Shown one piece after another: positions 15,611 to 24,985 of a stretch of 41,696 nucleotides of DNA. The stretch spans positions 1-41,696 of the forward strand of contig JAKSRV010000005.1 of assembly GCA_024403435.1 (NCBI GenBank), given 5' to 3'. The notes below the pieces were generated by a model, which saw only the letters and a program-made list of their open reading frames with translations, had not been told where the DNA came from and ran no database searches. The position numbers and the translations under genes were made by a program. This stretch comes from Lachnospiraceae bacterium. Lineage in GTDB: Bacteria; Bacillota; Clostridia; Lachnospirales; Lachnospiraceae. How positions within the stretch are numbered: position 1 is the first letter of the stretch; every line of letters starts with the position of its first letter.

Positions 15611-15650
15611 TTATAGTTTGCAGCTATAGCAAAATCTTTGTTGCTATAGT
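15610..15650. promoter_or_regulatory. Cluster of CTATAG boxes upstream of the -35 (candidate LysR activator site)
   Basis: GTTATAGT (15610-15617), GCTATAGC (15623-15630) and GCTATAGT (15643-15650) sit immediately upstream of the -35 element. The two GCTATAG copies are exactly 20 bp apart, about two helical turns. Positions near -50 and -70 are typical for LysR-type activators, and a LysR gene lies at the end of the same gene group. Confidence 0.5.
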
Positions 15651-15758
15651 CTGTACATATATATCCTCACAGTAATTGTATATAGTCATATCACCACCTC
15701 AAGTGGCTTATATCCACATATTTTGTGAAATAATGATATATAGAAGAATTCTCAATTA

Positions 15759-15767
15759 TGCTAATAT
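15759..15767 (+). promoter_or_regulatory. Extended -10 element for the AEC transporter gene
   Basis: TGCTAATAT at 15759-15767, plus strand, about 40 bp before the ATG. No clear -35. The rest of the 351-bp gap 15457-15807 holds the divergent sulfhydrylase promoter and its leader. Confidence 0.35.
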
Positions 15768-15807
15768 AGACAGTCGTAGAAAATAGAATACCCAAAGAAG
15801 GTTTATC

Positions 15808-16734
15808 ATGGAATTTAAGATTGCACTTTCAACTGTACTCACAACCCTATTATTCATAGCACCCGGCTATCTGTTGTCAAAAACAAAAAAAGCGCTGGGA
15901 GACCACCTCTCAACACTTTCTGCAATATTAATATATGTACTTGGTCCCTGCATGCAGGTGTCTTCTTTTGTTAAACTCGATTTTTCACTTGAAGATTTCA
16001 AATGGATGGGCTTCTACTTTATAGTATCATTTCTCACTCAGGCTGCGTTCTGTGCCATCCTGTATCTGATATTTAGGAAAAAGCATTCCGACGCACGCTA
16101 CAGAATCATGAACATTGCAATGGTTCTCGGCAACGTAGGCTTCTTCGGTCTGCCCATCGTCAAAGCGCTCCTGCCCGACAACCCTGAGGTAATGTGCTAT
16201 TCATCCATCCAGGTAATCACCATGAACATCCTGGTATTCACCATGGGTATCTACTGCCTCACCCGCGACAAGAAGTACATGACCCTCAAGGCCGCATTTG
16301 TAAATCCTGCCGCGTTCGCTTTTCTCGTAGCTATCCCACTGTATGTGACCGGTGCCAAAAACTACGTACCTTCACTCGTCCTCGATGCTGTTGACCTGCT
16401 CGGTAAAATGACCACACCTGTATGCATGCTCATCGTCGGCATTCGTCTGGGAACCGTTCCTTTCAAAAAGCTCTGGACCAATCCCGCAGTTTATGCTTCA
16501 TGTGTCGGAAAAATGATTGTATTCCCGCTCTTTTGCTATGCATGTGTTTACTTCCTGCCTCTGCCCTATTCATTCAAGGCAAGCATACTTATTCTCGCAG
16601 CCACACCCTGTGCTTCCATCATCCTGAATCTGGCAGAGATTCATCACAGCGAGATGGAACTGTCAGCCAACTGTATTCTTGTAAGTACACTGCTTTCATT
16701 CATTACGCTGCCGCTGATATCGTTGTTGCTGTAG
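15808..16734 (+). CDS. AEC-family transporter (auxin efflux carrier/malonate-type permease)
   Basis: 308-aa polytopic membrane protein with about ten hydrophobic helices in two halves. Typical family features are the N-terminal FIAPGYLLSKTK segment, the mid-protein MVLGNVGFFGLPIVKAL motif with its conserved GNxxFxGxP, and a second half with TTPVCMLIVGIRLG. The substrate is probably a small organic anion or amino-acid-like compound; it cannot be named from sequence. It is divergent from the sulfur genes and could move a related metabolite, which is inference. A bidirectional terminator follows. Confidence 0.9.
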   Translation: MEFKIALSTVLTTLLFIAPGYLLSKTKKALGDHLSTLSAILIYVLGPCMQVSSFVKLDFSLEDFKWMGFYFIVSFLTQAAFCAILYLIFRKKHSDARYRIMNIAMVLGNVGFFGLPIVKALLPDNPEVMCYSSIQVITMNILVFTMGIYCLTRDKKYMTLKAAFVNPAAFAFLVAIPLYVTGAKNYVPSLVLDAVDLLGKMTTPVCMLIVGIRLGTVPFKKLWTNPAVYASCVGKMIVFPLFCYACVYFLPLPYSFKASILILAATPCASIILNLAEIHHSEMELSANCILVSTLLSFITLPLISLLL

Positions 16735-16811
16735 ATAATTAAAATTAAGTAATCTCCTATGCTACAATTTTCTAAATCTATTCTTCATCTACATATCACA
16801 ATTGATAACAA

Positions 16812-16845
16812 AAAGCAGGATTATCTTCTCGAATAATCCTGCTTT
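16812..16845. terminator. Bidirectional terminator between convergent genes
   Basis: Thirteen-bp perfect stem AAAGCAGGATTAT (16812-16824) and ATAATCCTGCTTT (16833-16845), with T-rich tails on both strands. It serves the AEC transporter (plus) and the aminopeptidase-like gene (minus). Confidence 0.88.
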
Positions 16846-16875
16846 AATACTTTTTCAATGCTTCTTTCAATATTT

Positions 16876-18180
16876 CTACTCAATCAAATCGCATGCCTTG
16901 AGTTTTTCCACAATCTTAATCAATTCAGATATCGGTACATCCAATCTGTTACTGATATCAATCAGATCACTTCTGCCATCGGAATAAAAAATAAGCATCA
17001 TCATTACATTCGTATCTGTAGCCGATCCCTTCTGGCTGAAGGAAGGATACAATCCCCTGGGACCAAGTTGAGGCTCACAGATGCACTTCATCATATAATG
17101 CTTGTTGTACTCGAGTGCATCAATCACCTTAGTCATAACATCATATGCCCCCTGTAATCCCTCGGTACTAATCAATGACATATTGTCTGCCGAGGTATGA
17201 TACTCAGGGTACACTACATATTTTGAACGGCAGAAGCCTACAACAGGCAGATCCACTCCGGCCGAATTGTATCTTCTCTCATCTGATCCCGTGGTCAGGA
17301 AAGTATATGTCTTATAATTATCTCCTGTGTGGAATTTCAGAACATTCTTCAAAATTCTATCAGCCAACGTATCGGCATACTTTGACTCAATATAAGAATA
17401 CTCTCTGTTGTCACCCACGCACGAAAGATTAAAACCTGCAATTACATTTTTCTTCATATCCGCAAGGTGACTTCCCTGGCTCAGATATGTGATAGAACCT
17501 ATCGTCTCCGGAATATAGATAAATCTATAAGTGTACTTTCTATGCTCCATCGCACTCACATAGCGAATCAGTTCCGCCTGAACCACCGGTCCCGAGCACT
17601 CATTATTTGCCATTGAAGGATGGCAGAAATATGTAGAAAACATAATTTCCTGCTCTGACTCTCCGGGTATAATCAAATCCGCATAATTCAGCACACCATC
17701 GAACAGTTCGCTATCAATATACATATGATACTTCCCCTCTTTAAGAGAGTTCTTCATATTTTCAGTCATGCAGAAGCCATAGCGCTCTTTATAATAAGAG
17801 GTCACATAAGGAATCCAATCCGGCTGATCAGGCTGGGTATATATATGGTTCTTCAACTCGTCGAGATCCACCCATTCATCCACAGGTGCAGAGTATCCCA
17901 ATACATGAAGATTATTTTCGGCCATATCGATAATATGGTTTCCCGCCTCATCCTCAATATACGCCTCACGAATTTTCCACTCCTTTGGAACTGTCCAGTC
18001 AAATACCTTAGTTCCCGAAGGCACTTCATAAATATTCAGTGCAGGAGCTCCCGTGCTCACAAGATACTCATTTATATCCGCCAAAGTCGCTCTGACACCT
18101 TCGCCGGTAATACTTCTGCAATATGGGAAAATCTTATCGGCAAGATTGTACATCCTCTGTCCGTTGTCTATATTCATCAT
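16876..18180 (-). CDS. DUF4910/DUF2172-type aminopeptidase-like protein with C-terminal winged helix
   Basis: 434-aa cytosolic protein of the M28-like DUF4910 family. Features in order: N-terminal LADKIFPYCRSITGEGVR, a beta-rich insertion domain (about 55-110), metal-site candidates in STYFCHPSMANNECSGP, YIPETIGSITYL and YHTSADNMS, and a C-terminal HTH-like segment (about 380-434). Family members with known structures bind zinc. Such genes often lie in polysaccharide or glycan clusters; here the neighbours are sugar-phosphate genes. Substrate unknown. A second ATG follows directly at 18177. Confidence 0.85.
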   Translation of the reverse strand: MMNIDNGQRMYNLADKIFPYCRSITGEGVRATLADINEYLVSTGAPALNIYEVPSGTKVFDWTVPKEWKIREAYIEDEAGNHIIDMAENNLHVLGYSAPVDEWVDLDELKNHIYTQPDQPDWIPYVTSYYKERYGFCMTENMKNSLKEGKYHMYIDSELFDGVLNYADLIIPGESEQEIMFSTYFCHPSMANNECSGPVVQAELIRYVSAMEHRKYTYRFIYIPETIGSITYLSQGSHLADMKKNVIAGFNLSCVGDNREYSYIESKYADTLADRILKNVLKFHTGDNYKTYTFLTTGSDERRYNSAGVDLPVVGFCRSKYVVYPEYHTSADNMSLISTEGLQGAYDVMTKVIDALEYNKHYMMKCICEPQLGPRGLYPSFSQKGSATDTNVMMMLIFYSDGRSDLIDISNRLDVPISELIKIVEKLKACDLIE

Positions 18181-18199
18181 ACTACCCTTCTAAATTGAT

Positions 18200-18228
18200 T
18201 TGTTGCAAGCAATTGCTTCCCGCAACAA
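18200..18228. repeat. Nested palindrome upstream of the aminopeptidase-like gene
   Basis: TTGTTGC (18200-18206) and GCAACAA (18222-18228) enclose the perfect 12-bp palindrome AAGCAATTGCTT (18207-18218). It is about 20-48 bp upstream of the ATG and could be an operator or an mRNA hairpin. Confidence 0.5.
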
Positions 18229-18249
18229 TTCTGTTCATCATCGTTAAAT

Positions 18250-18278
18250 ACAAGAGGGGCAAGCAAAATGCCTGCCCC
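18250..18278 (-). terminator. Probable terminator after fsa
   Basis: Stem GGGGCA (18256-18261) with TGCCCC (18273-18278) and an inner GCA/TGC pair, followed by a moderately T-rich stretch on the minus strand. Confidence 0.6.
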
Positions 18279-18324
18279 ACAACATGCTGATTATATCAGC
18301 TTATTATTTAATCTTGGTTCAAAA

Positions 18325-18981
18325 TTAGTTACCGAAAACCTTGAGGTAATCAGCCTGGAACTTTGCAATACCCTGATCGGTAAGAGGGTGCTTGGTCATC
18401 TGCTCGATTACGCTGTAAGGAATGGTAGCGATGTCAGCGCCTGCAAGAGCACAGTCGGTAACGTGGATAGGGTTACGAACTGAAGCAGCGATGATTTCGC
18501 AATCATAACCATAAATCTGGAAGATCTCAGCGATCTGACGGATAAGGTCGATACCGGGCATAGAGATGTCATCAAGTCTGCCAAGGAAAGGTGATACATA
18601 GGTAGCACCTGCATTTGCAGCAAGGATAGCCTGGTTAGCTGAGAAAATAAGAGTTACGTTGGTCTTGATACCTTCTGCAGAAAGAACCTTAACAGCCTTA
18701 AGACCTTCAACAGTCATAGGAATCTTAACAACCATATTGGGATGAAGCTTTGCAATCTCACGACCTTCAGCGATCATACCTTCAGCGTCTACGGTAGTAG
18801 CCTTAACCTCACCTGAGATAGGGCCATCAACAATTGAAGCGATCTCCTTGAGGATTTCTTCCTGAGGACGTCCACCTTCCTTAGCGATAAGTGAAGGGTT
18901 AGTGGTAACACCACAGATTACGCCCATGTCGTTTGCCTTCTTGATCTCTTCGATTTTACCGGTGTCAACAAAAATCTTCAT
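18325..18981 (-). CDS. fsa: Fructose-6-phosphate aldolase / small transaldolase
   Basis: 218-aa class I aldolase of the FSA/TalC group, half the size of classical transaldolase. The Schiff-base lysine is K86 in [22 protein letters not shown] and [13 protein letters not shown] at the N-terminus are typical. It can act as fructose-6-phosphate aldolase or as transaldolase in the pentose phosphate pathway; sequence alone does not decide. It lies downstream of an FGGY kinase, in keeping with pentose use. The leader carries a GAAGCAG/CTGCTTC hairpin (19023-19045) and a TATAAT box near 19064-19069. Confidence 0.93.
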   Translation of the reverse strand: MKIFVDTGKIEEIKKANDMGVICGVTTNPSLIAKEGGRPQEEILKEIASIVDGPISGEVKATTVDAEGMIAEGREIAKLHPNMVVKIPMTVEGLKAVKVLSAEGIKTNVTLIFSANQAILAANAGATYVSPFLGRLDDISMPGIDLIRQIAEIFQIYGYDCEIIAASVRNPIHVTDCALAGADIATIPYSVIEQMTKHPLTDQGIAKFQADYLKVFGN

Positions 18982-19022
18982 TGTACATTTCTCCTTAAAT
19001 AATTTAGTTTTTGTATTTTGCT

Positions 19023-19069
19023 GAAGCAGTAATACCCCCTGCTTCGTAAATAACCATAATCCTATTATA
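19023..19069 (-). promoter_or_regulatory. fsa promoter -10 and leader hairpin
   Basis: TATAAT on the minus strand at 19069-19064 with a weak -35. About 20 nt downstream is a perfect 7-bp stem GAAGCAG/CTGCTTC (19023-19029 with 19039-19045), without a T tract. Confidence 0.4.
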
Positions 19070-19161
19070 TTGCTTCAAACTCTATAATGCGATAGTAAAT
19101 TTGCTCTGAATTGTTTACTTATTGCTATTTAAACTGCGTAAAAAATTATACGCCTTTTATA

Positions 19162-20757
19162 TTACAGAGGAAGTGCATCATTGAGTACATCTACAGCGGG
19201 AATTGCCTTGACATATTCCTCGATGTAAGCATCAAATCCTGCTACATCTGCGGGGTCGGGCTGCATTACAGAACCCTTCTCTCCGTGGAATACCTTGTTG
19301 GCAAGATACTCGTCGAGAGACTCGCCTTCAGCCTTGTTAACCATATATGCTGCGAGAAGCGCCATTCCCCAAGGTCCGCCCTCACCTGCAGTCTCCATTA
19401 CCGCTACGGGAGCATTCATCGCTGCTGCGAGGATACCCTGTCCTACACCCTTGGTCTTGAAGAGACCACCGTGGCCATAGATGGTATCGCACTTTACCTT
19501 CTCCTCCTTGAAGAGAATATCGCAGCCAACCTTGAGGGTTGCAAGTGATGCGTAGAGATGAGTTCTCATGAAGTTTGCAAGATTCATCTTTGCTGCGGGC
19601 TTTCTTGCGAACATAGGTCTGCCCTCATTGAGTCCGATTACAGGCTCACCTGAGAATGTATTGAAAGCAAGGAGTCCGCCGCAATCCTTCTCACCGTTCA
19701 AAGCGTTGGTGTAAAGCTTGCCGTAGATATCGTTCATGTTGATATCCATTCCGAACATATCTGCGAATTCCTTGAAAAGTCCAACCCATGCATTGAGGTC
19801 TGAAGTACAGTTGTTGCAGTGAACCATCGCTACGGTTGCACCTGCGGGAGTAGTAACAAGGTCAAGCTCCTCGTGTACCTTCTTGAGGTCCTCCTCGAGA
19901 ACTACCATTGCGAATACGCTGGTACCTGCAGATACGTTACCGGTGCGCTTAGCTACAGAATTGGTTGCAGCCATACCGGTACCTGCATCACCCTCACAGG
20001 GAGCAAAAGGAATACCTGCTTCGAGGTTTCCGGAAGGGTCAAGCTTTTTAGCACCCTCTGCGGTAAGCTTACCTGCCTCTGCACCTGCGGGAAGAACCTT
20101 GGGAAGAATCTCACGGATATTCCAGCTATACTTTTTAACATTATCAAGCGCTGCGAACTTATCAAGCATAGCAGCGTTATAATCACAGATTGAAGAATCG
20201 ATGGGGAACATACCTGATGCCTCACCTACACCCATCACCTTCTCACCTGTCATCTGCCAGTGAATATATCCTGCCAAAGTGGTGAAATAAGTAATATCCT
20301 TTACATGCTCCTCGTTATTAAGGATAGCCTGATAAAGATGAGCAATACTCCAACGCTGAGGAATATTGAAGCCGAGAAGCTCGGTCAACTCCTTTGCTGC
20401 GGGACCGGTGATGGTGTTTCTCCAAGTTCTGAAGGGAACCATCAGCTCTCCATCCTTATTAAATGCCATATAGCCATGCATCATTCCCGAAAATCCGATA
20501 GCTGCAAGCTTCTTAATCTCAACACCATACTTCGCCATTACATCCTTGCGAAGATTTGCATATGTGTCCTGAAGTCCTGTCCAAATATCATCAAGAGTGT
20601 ATGTCCATACACCGTTATCGAGACGATTTTCCCACTCATGATCACCTGAAGCGATAGGTGCATGATTCTCGTCAATAAGTACTCCCTTGATTCTGGTAGA
20701 ACCAAACTCAATGCCAAGTACTGCTTTTCCGCTCTCAATAAGTTCCTTTGCGCTCAC
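19162..20757 (-). CDS. FGGY-family sugar kinase (xylulokinase/ribulokinase-like)
   Basis: 531-aa ATP-dependent carbohydrate kinase. The N-terminal FGGY domain has the phosphate-binding [27 protein letters not shown] and the substrate region [10 protein letters not shown]; the C-terminal domain has [23 protein letters not shown] and [13 protein letters not shown] (adenosine motif). The GTG at 20757 is chosen because GGAGG lies 8 nt upstream and the kinase fold starts right after it; the longer ATG form (20823) adds 22 unconserved residues. Substrate is probably a pentulose, since an aldolase/transaldolase gene follows, but it is not certain. Confidence 0.88.
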   Translation of the reverse strand: MSAKELIESGKAVLGIEFGSTRIKGVLIDENHAPIASGDHEWENRLDNGVWTYTLDDIWTGLQDTYANLRKDVMAKYGVEIKKLAAIGFSGMMHGYMAFNKDGELMVPFRTWRNTITGPAAKELTELLGFNIPQRWSIAHLYQAILNNEEHVKDITYFTTLAGYIHWQMTGEKVMGVGEASGMFPIDSSICDYNAAMLDKFAALDNVKKYSWNIREILPKVLPAGAEAGKLTAEGAKKLDPSGNLEAGIPFAPCEGDAGTGMAATNSVAKRTGNVSAGTSVFAMVVLEEDLKKVHEELDLVTTPAGATVAMVHCNNCTSDLNAWVGLFKEFADMFGMDINMNDIYGKLYTNALNGEKDCGGLLAFNTFSGEPVIGLNEGRPMFARKPAAKMNLANFMRTHLYASLATLKVGCDILFKEEKVKCDTIYGHGGLFKTKGVGQGILAAAMNAPVAVMETAGEGGPWGMALLAAYMVNKAEGESLDEYLANKVFHGEKGSVMQPDPADVAGFDAYIEEYVKAIPAVDVLNDALPL

Positions 20758-20869
20758 TTTTTTATCCTCCGTTATGTCGCTTAATAAGTTGGTGATGAAT
20801 ATCTCATCGCCAATTTCCGACATTATAATAATACAATATCACTAAATGCCCGACTAATCATATATTGCA

Positions 20870-20905
20870 CAAAAAATCCCGCCGAAATTTATCCTCGGCG
20901 GGATT
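20870..20905 (-). terminator. Intrinsic terminator at the end of the fatty-acid operon (after fabT)
   Basis: Eleven-bp perfect stem AATCCCGCCGA (20875-20885) and TCGGCGGGATT (20895-20905), followed by six T residues on the minus strand. Confidence 0.92.
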
Positions 20906-20953
20906 CAATAATCATTTAATGCTCTTAATCACGTATACGCTATCATTCCGAAC

Positions 20954-21424
20954 CTACTGACTGTTTACGAAGAAATCATTGAGCTTATTCAGACATCGCA
21001 TCAGAATAACCTGCTCCTCGGGAGTAAATTCCGATGCTGCCGACCTGATCATTTTTTTATGAAAATCTCTGTGTCGGAAAAATGCTTTTCTTCCACGCTC
21101 TGTCAGCTTTACAAATACAACTCTCTTGTCGGAATCGCTGCGCTCTCGAACCACATAATTTTTGCGCTCCAGGCTGTTCATATTGGTGGTAAGCGTACCC
21201 ACGGTCACGCCCAGTCTCTTAGCTATTTCAGACATTTTTCTGGGTTCCTCTATTCCGGTAGCCTCAATGATATGCATGTCGTTGTGACTGATATCCTTGA
21301 ATTCCTCTGTAATAACCGCCTTTGATTCGGTTGCCATTATCGAGTTGAAAAGAGTAACCAGCAATTCATTTAAGCTTTTATTGTCTCTTTTTGCCATAAT
21401 GTCTTCTTGTCCGAAGCCATGCAT
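20954..21424 (-). CDS. fabT: MarR-family regulator, FabT-like repressor of fatty-acid synthesis
   Basis: MarR-type winged-helix protein, 156 aa from the ATG at 21424 (AGGAG about 10 nt upstream) or 147 aa from the ATG at 21397 (MAKRDNKSL, weak AAGAAG site). The HTH is about residues 60-125: KMSEIAKRLGVTVGTLTTNMNSLERKNYV, then the wing RSDSDKRVVFVKLTERG. In lactic acid bacteria FabT represses the fab operon with acyl-ACP as co-repressor. Here it is the last gene of the operon, not the first, and FabT-like boxes occur at the operon promoter (26258-26286). Confidence 0.85.
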   Translation of the reverse strand: MHGFGQEDIMAKRDNKSLNELLVTLFNSIMATESKAVITEEFKDISHNDMHIIEATGIEEPRKMSEIAKRLGVTVGTLTTNMNSLERKNYVVRERSDSDKRVVFVKLTERGRKAFFRHRDFHKKMIRSAASEFTPEEQVILMRCLNKLNDFFVNSQ

Positions 21425-21447
21425 TATCCGGCTTCTCCTAAAACTAC

Positions 21448-22377
21448 TTATGCCCAGTCTACGATGCATGCACCGTAGGTAAGTCCTGCACCGAAGCCGG
21501 CAAACAGATACTTCTTACCGCTAACCAGCATTCCCTGTCTGTTGATTTCATCAAGCAATACAGGAATGGAAGCCGAAGAAATATTGCCGACCTTCTCCAT
21601 ATTCATGGGGAACTTCTCGATATCAACCTTGAGGTTTCTCGAGATAGTTTTGATAATACGGCTGTTAGCCTGGTGAAGAATGTAAAGATCTATATCCTCT
21701 GTTGTAAGCTGAGCCTTCTCAAGAGTCTCGCGGATAACCATGGGCACTACCTTTGTAGCGAACATGTATACATCCTGACCGATCATCTGAATCTTCTCAT
21801 TGTTGTTGCAGTAAAGAACCTTTCCGCCGGTACCGTCAGCGCCGAGACTGAAGTTGAAACTGCCCTCGCCCTTTTCTACAACGGCTGCACCTGCACCGTC
21901 ACCGAAGAGGATACATGTACCTCTGTCATTCCAATCAACAAGCTCTGAAAGCACCTCAGTACCGATTACGAGCGCACGCTTAAACGCACCGGTATCGATA
22001 TATGCATTAGCTACAGAAAGTGCAATCATAAAGCCTGAGCAAGCTGCATTGATATCAAAAGCTGCAGACTTTTTGGTACCGAGAATCTCCTGCACCTGAC
22101 AAGCCACACAGGGAAGATGCTCCTGTGCTGAGCATGAAGCGACGAGAATCAAATCGATATCATCCGCAGTCACTCCTGCCATCTCCAAAGCCTTCTTGGC
22201 AGCTTCGGCACCGAGAGAAGCTACTGTCTCTTCGCCCTTCTTGGCAACGTGTCTGTTGCCGATTCCGGTTCTCTCACGAATCCACTCATCGTTGGTATCG
22301 AGATAGCTTTCCAGGTCCTTATTTGTTATCACTTTTTCAGGAAGATAACTTCCTGTTCCGATTATTTTTATTCCCAT
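21448..22377 (-). CDS. fabH: 3-oxoacyl-ACP synthase III
   Basis: 309-aa initiating condensing enzyme: joins acetyl-CoA (or another acyl-CoA) with malonyl-ACP. The catalytic triad is visible: C113 in AACSGF, His in LHQANSRII, and Asn in VGNISSASIP. The GAGAAVVE and GAGLTYGA segments are typical. It is located near the 3' end of the operon, whereas in many Firmicutes it is at the front with fabT. Confidence 0.96.
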   Translation of the reverse strand: MGIKIIGTGSYLPEKVITNKDLESYLDTNDEWIRERTGIGNRHVAKKGEETVASLGAEAAKKALEMAGVTADDIDLILVASCSAQEHLPCVACQVQEILGTKKSAAFDINAACSGFMIALSVANAYIDTGAFKRALVIGTEVLSELVDWNDRGTCILFGDGAGAAVVEKGEGSFNFSLGADGTGGKVLYCNNNEKIQMIGQDVYMFATKVVPMVIRETLEKAQLTTEDIDLYILHQANSRIIKTISRNLKVDIEKFPMNMEKVGNISSASIPVLLDEINRQGMLVSGKKYLFAGFGAGLTYGACIVDWA

Positions 22378-22436
22378 AATATCTTCAATTCCTTATATAT
22401 TACGCATATAAATGCGGTAATCATTCATAGGCTGCA

Positions 22437-22865
22437 TCAGCCAACCGCAAAGGTAAGCTCTGCACTGGCAGCGGTCTCACCATTTACTGTTGCTACTGCA
22501 CTTGCAATTCCGAAAGGTCCCTTCTGCTTTACGAGGGTAACCTCGAGTACAAGAGTATCTCCGGGAACTACCTTTCTCTTGAAACGAACCTTTTCCATAC
22601 CTGCAAAATAAGCGGTCTTGCCTCTGAACTCATCCTGGTCAAGGAGCGCAACAGCTCCTGTCTGCGCAAGTGCCTCAAGGATAAGTACTCCGGGCATTAC
22701 AGGGTTGCCGGGAAAATGACCTGCAAAGCAGGGCTCATTAAAAGTAACACACTTTTTTGCCACAGCGCGCTTACCAACCTCAAGCTCCTCGATGGTATCG
22801 ATGAGAAGGAAGGGATGACGATGAGGCAAAATATTCATAATTTCAGCAGTTGTATATACTGACAT
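22437..22865 (-). CDS. fabZ: 3-hydroxyacyl-ACP dehydratase
   Basis: 142-aa hot-dog fold dehydratase that forms trans-2-enoyl-ACP. Catalytic His is H17 in [11 protein letters not shown]; the second catalytic residue lies in [14 protein letters not shown]. The ATG sits 1 bp after the fabF stop, and GGAGG overlaps the end of fabF, so translational coupling is likely. There is no accB between fabF and fabZ, unlike the common order. Confidence 0.96.
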   Translation of the reverse strand: MSVYTTAEIMNILPHRHPFLLIDTIEELEVGKRAVAKKCVTFNEPCFAGHFPGNPVMPGVLILEALAQTGAVALLDQDEFRGKTAYFAGMEKVRFKRKVVPGDTLVLEVTLVKQKGPFGIASAVATVNGETAASAELTFAVG

Positions 22866-22866
22866 A

Positions 22867-24102
22867 TTAGTCCTCCCACTTCTTTACGAGAATACTTGCA
22901 TTGTGTCCGCCGAAGCCGAGTGAGTTGCTGATTGCATATGGAACTTCACCGGTAAATGACTCACGGCAATAATCAAGGTCCATTTCCTCTTCGGTATTCT
23001 GAAGGCCTACGGTCTCATGAATATATCCTTCCTCAACAGTCTTAACGCAGGTGATGAACTCTACTGCGCCGGCAGCACCGAGAAGGTGACCGATCATAGA
23101 CTTGGTTGAGTTAACCTTGAGGTTCTTGGCATGATCGCCGAATGCGAGCTTGATTGCTCTGGTCTCAAAAAGATCGTTGTGGTGAGTACTGGTACCGTGT
23201 GCATTTACATAGGTGATGTCTGAAGGCTGGATGCCTGCATCATTGATTGCGTTGCTCATTGCTCTTGCAGCACCCGAACCGTCCTCTGCGGGTGAGGTAA
23301 TGTGGAATGCGTCTGCGCTGCAGCCATAGCCTACAACCTCAGCATAAATCTTGGCTCCGCGAGCCTTGGCATGCTCGAGTTCCTCGAGTACTACTACACC
23401 TGCGCCTTCGCCCATTACAAATCCGTTACGCTCTACGTCAAAAGGAATAGAGCACTTCTTGGGTTCCTCTGAGAAAGAAAGAGCTGTCATTGATGAGAAA
23501 CCTGCAATACACATAGGAGTGATTGCACTCTCGGTTCCGCCTGCTACCATTGCATCAGCATCGCCGTACTGAATGGTACGGAAAGCTTCACCGATTGAGT
23601 TGGTGCCTGATGCACATGCTGTTACGATATCGATATTCTTGCCCTTGAGGCCGTACTGAATACTTACATTACCAGCTGCCATATTTGAGATCTGCATGGG
23701 AACGAACAAAGGGCTTACCCAACGGGGACCTTTTTCTGCGAGACGCAAATGCTCTCTTTCCATAGCCTGCATACTTCCGACACCACATCCGATGCAGCAT
23801 CCGATTCTGAATGCATCCTCTTTTTCCATGTCAAGGCCTGAATCCTTGATAGCCTCACCTGCAGCTACTACTGCGAACTGGCTGAACTGCTCCATGTGCT
23901 TTGCTGCAGCCTTTTCCATGTAATCGGTGGGAACAAAATCCTTAACCTCTGCTGCAATCTTGCACTTATAATCGGTTGTGTCAAAATGGGTGATGGGAGC
24001 GAAACCTGTCTTGCTCTCCTTAATTCCGTTCCAAAATTCCTCCACATTATTACCAATGGGAGTGATTGCTCCAAGTCCGGTAACTACTACTCTTCTCTTC
24101 AT
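22867..24102 (-). CDS. fabF: 3-oxoacyl-ACP synthase II
   Basis: 411-aa elongating condensing enzyme. Catalytic residues: C163 in TACASGTNS, His in [11 protein letters not shown] and His in [14 protein letters not shown] at 24102 ([11 protein letters not shown]) follows GGAGAATGAC; the upstream in-frame ATG at 24114 adds four residues and overlaps that site. It starts 34 bp after fabG. Confidence 0.97.
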   Translation of the reverse strand: MKRRVVVTGLGAITPIGNNVEEFWNGIKESKTGFAPITHFDTTDYKCKIAAEVKDFVPTDYMEKAAAKHMEQFSQFAVVAAGEAIKDSGLDMEKEDAFRIGCCIGCGVGSMQAMEREHLRLAEKGPRWVSPLFVPMQISNMAAGNVSIQYGLKGKNIDIVTACASGTNSIGEAFRTIQYGDADAMVAGGTESAITPMCIAGFSSMTALSFSEEPKKCSIPFDVERNGFVMGEGAGVVVLEELEHAKARGAKIYAEVVGYGCSADAFHITSPAEDGSGAARAMSNAINDAGIQPSDITYVNAHGTSTHHNDLFETRAIKLAFGDHAKNLKVNSTKSMIGHLLGAAGAVEFITCVKTVEEGYIHETVGLQNTEEEMDLDYCRESFTGEVPYAISNSLGFGGHNASILVKKWED

Positions 24103-24136
24103 GTCATTCTCCATTCTAGTCTGTTAAATATCAATC

Positions 24137-24877
24137 TTAAATAGCCATACCACCGTCTACACAGATAACCTGACCGGTGATGTACTTTGCATCCTCACTT
24201 GCAAGGAACTTGACTGTAGCTGCAATATCCTCGGGCTGTCCCATCTTCTTCATAGGGATAGTCTCGATAGCTGCATCCTTTACTGACTGAGGCATAGCGT
24301 CGGTCATATCGGTCTGAATAAATCCGGGAGCAACCGCATTTACACATACGCTCTTGCCTGCGAACTCTCTTGCCACACTCTTGGTAAGTCCGATAATACC
24401 GGCCTTTGATGAAGAGTAATTGGCCTGCCCCGCATTGCCGAGCACACCGCTTACAGATGCAATATTTATAATTCTTCCGCCCTTAAGCTTTAAGAAGTTT
24501 CTTGAAAGATTTCTGATCATATGGAAGGCGCCGAGCAGATTTGTATTGATTACATCCATAAAATCTTTATCGCTCATAGCCATCACAAGCTTGTCACGGG
24601 TAATACCCGCATTGTTGACAAGGATATCTACCTTGCCGTGTTTATCCAAAACAGCCTTGCACATCTCGCTGCATTCATTCTCATCCGCTATATCACACTT
24701 GAAGATTTCACCGTCTCCACCCTTTTCACGAATAAGTGCCAGAGTCTCCTGTGCCTTATCCTCAGAGCCGGCATAATTAACGATTACATATGCGCCTGCC
24801 TCGCCCAGTGAAACAGCTATTGCTCTTCCTATTCCTCTGCTCGCGCCCGTTACAAGCGCAATCTTGTTCTCAAGCAT
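24137..24877 (-). CDS. fabG: 3-oxoacyl-ACP reductase
   Basis: 246-aa NADPH-dependent short-chain dehydrogenase. Motifs: TGASRGIGRAIA near the N-terminus, NNAGITRD, and the catalytic Ser plus YSSSK (ASVSGVLGNAGQANYSSSKAG). ATG at 24877 (MLENKIALVTG) follows GGAGAACGTAAA; the longer frame from 24949 runs into the upstream hairpin and is not the real start. Confidence 0.96.
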   Translation of the reverse strand: MLENKIALVTGASRGIGRAIAVSLGEAGAYVIVNYAGSEDKAQETLALIREKGGDGEIFKCDIADENECSEMCKAVLDKHGKVDILVNNAGITRDKLVMAMSDKDFMDVINTNLLGAFHMIRNLSRNFLKLKGGRIINIASVSGVLGNAGQANYSSSKAGIIGLTKSVAREFAGKSVCVNAVAPGFIQTDMTDAMPQSVKDAAIETIPMKKMGQPEDIAATVKFLASEDAKYITGQVICVDGGMAI

Positions 24878-24896
24878 TTTACGTTCTCCTCTAAAG

Positions 24897-24931
24897 AAGA
24901 GCCTCAAGATTATAAAAATCTTGAAGCTCTT
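24897..24931 (-). other. Strong hairpin in the fabK-fabG spacer
   Basis: AAGAGC-x-TCAAGAT (24897-24910) pairs with ATCTTGA-x-GCTCTT (24918-24931): 13 bp with one mismatch and a seven-base loop. There is no long T tract after it on the minus strand. It sits in the 108-bp spacer where fabD is found in many fab operons, 20 bp upstream of the fabG start. Confidence 0.7.
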
Positions 24932-24985
24932 AAAATCACTTCCAGACAAATCTCTTTCAGATTAACCCTTTCAGGCATATCTCAT

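Noticed and set aside
24878..24985. Degraded fabD in the fabK-fabG spacer
   Set aside because: The 108-bp spacer has no frame resembling FabD; only the hairpin and the fabG ribosome binding site are visible.
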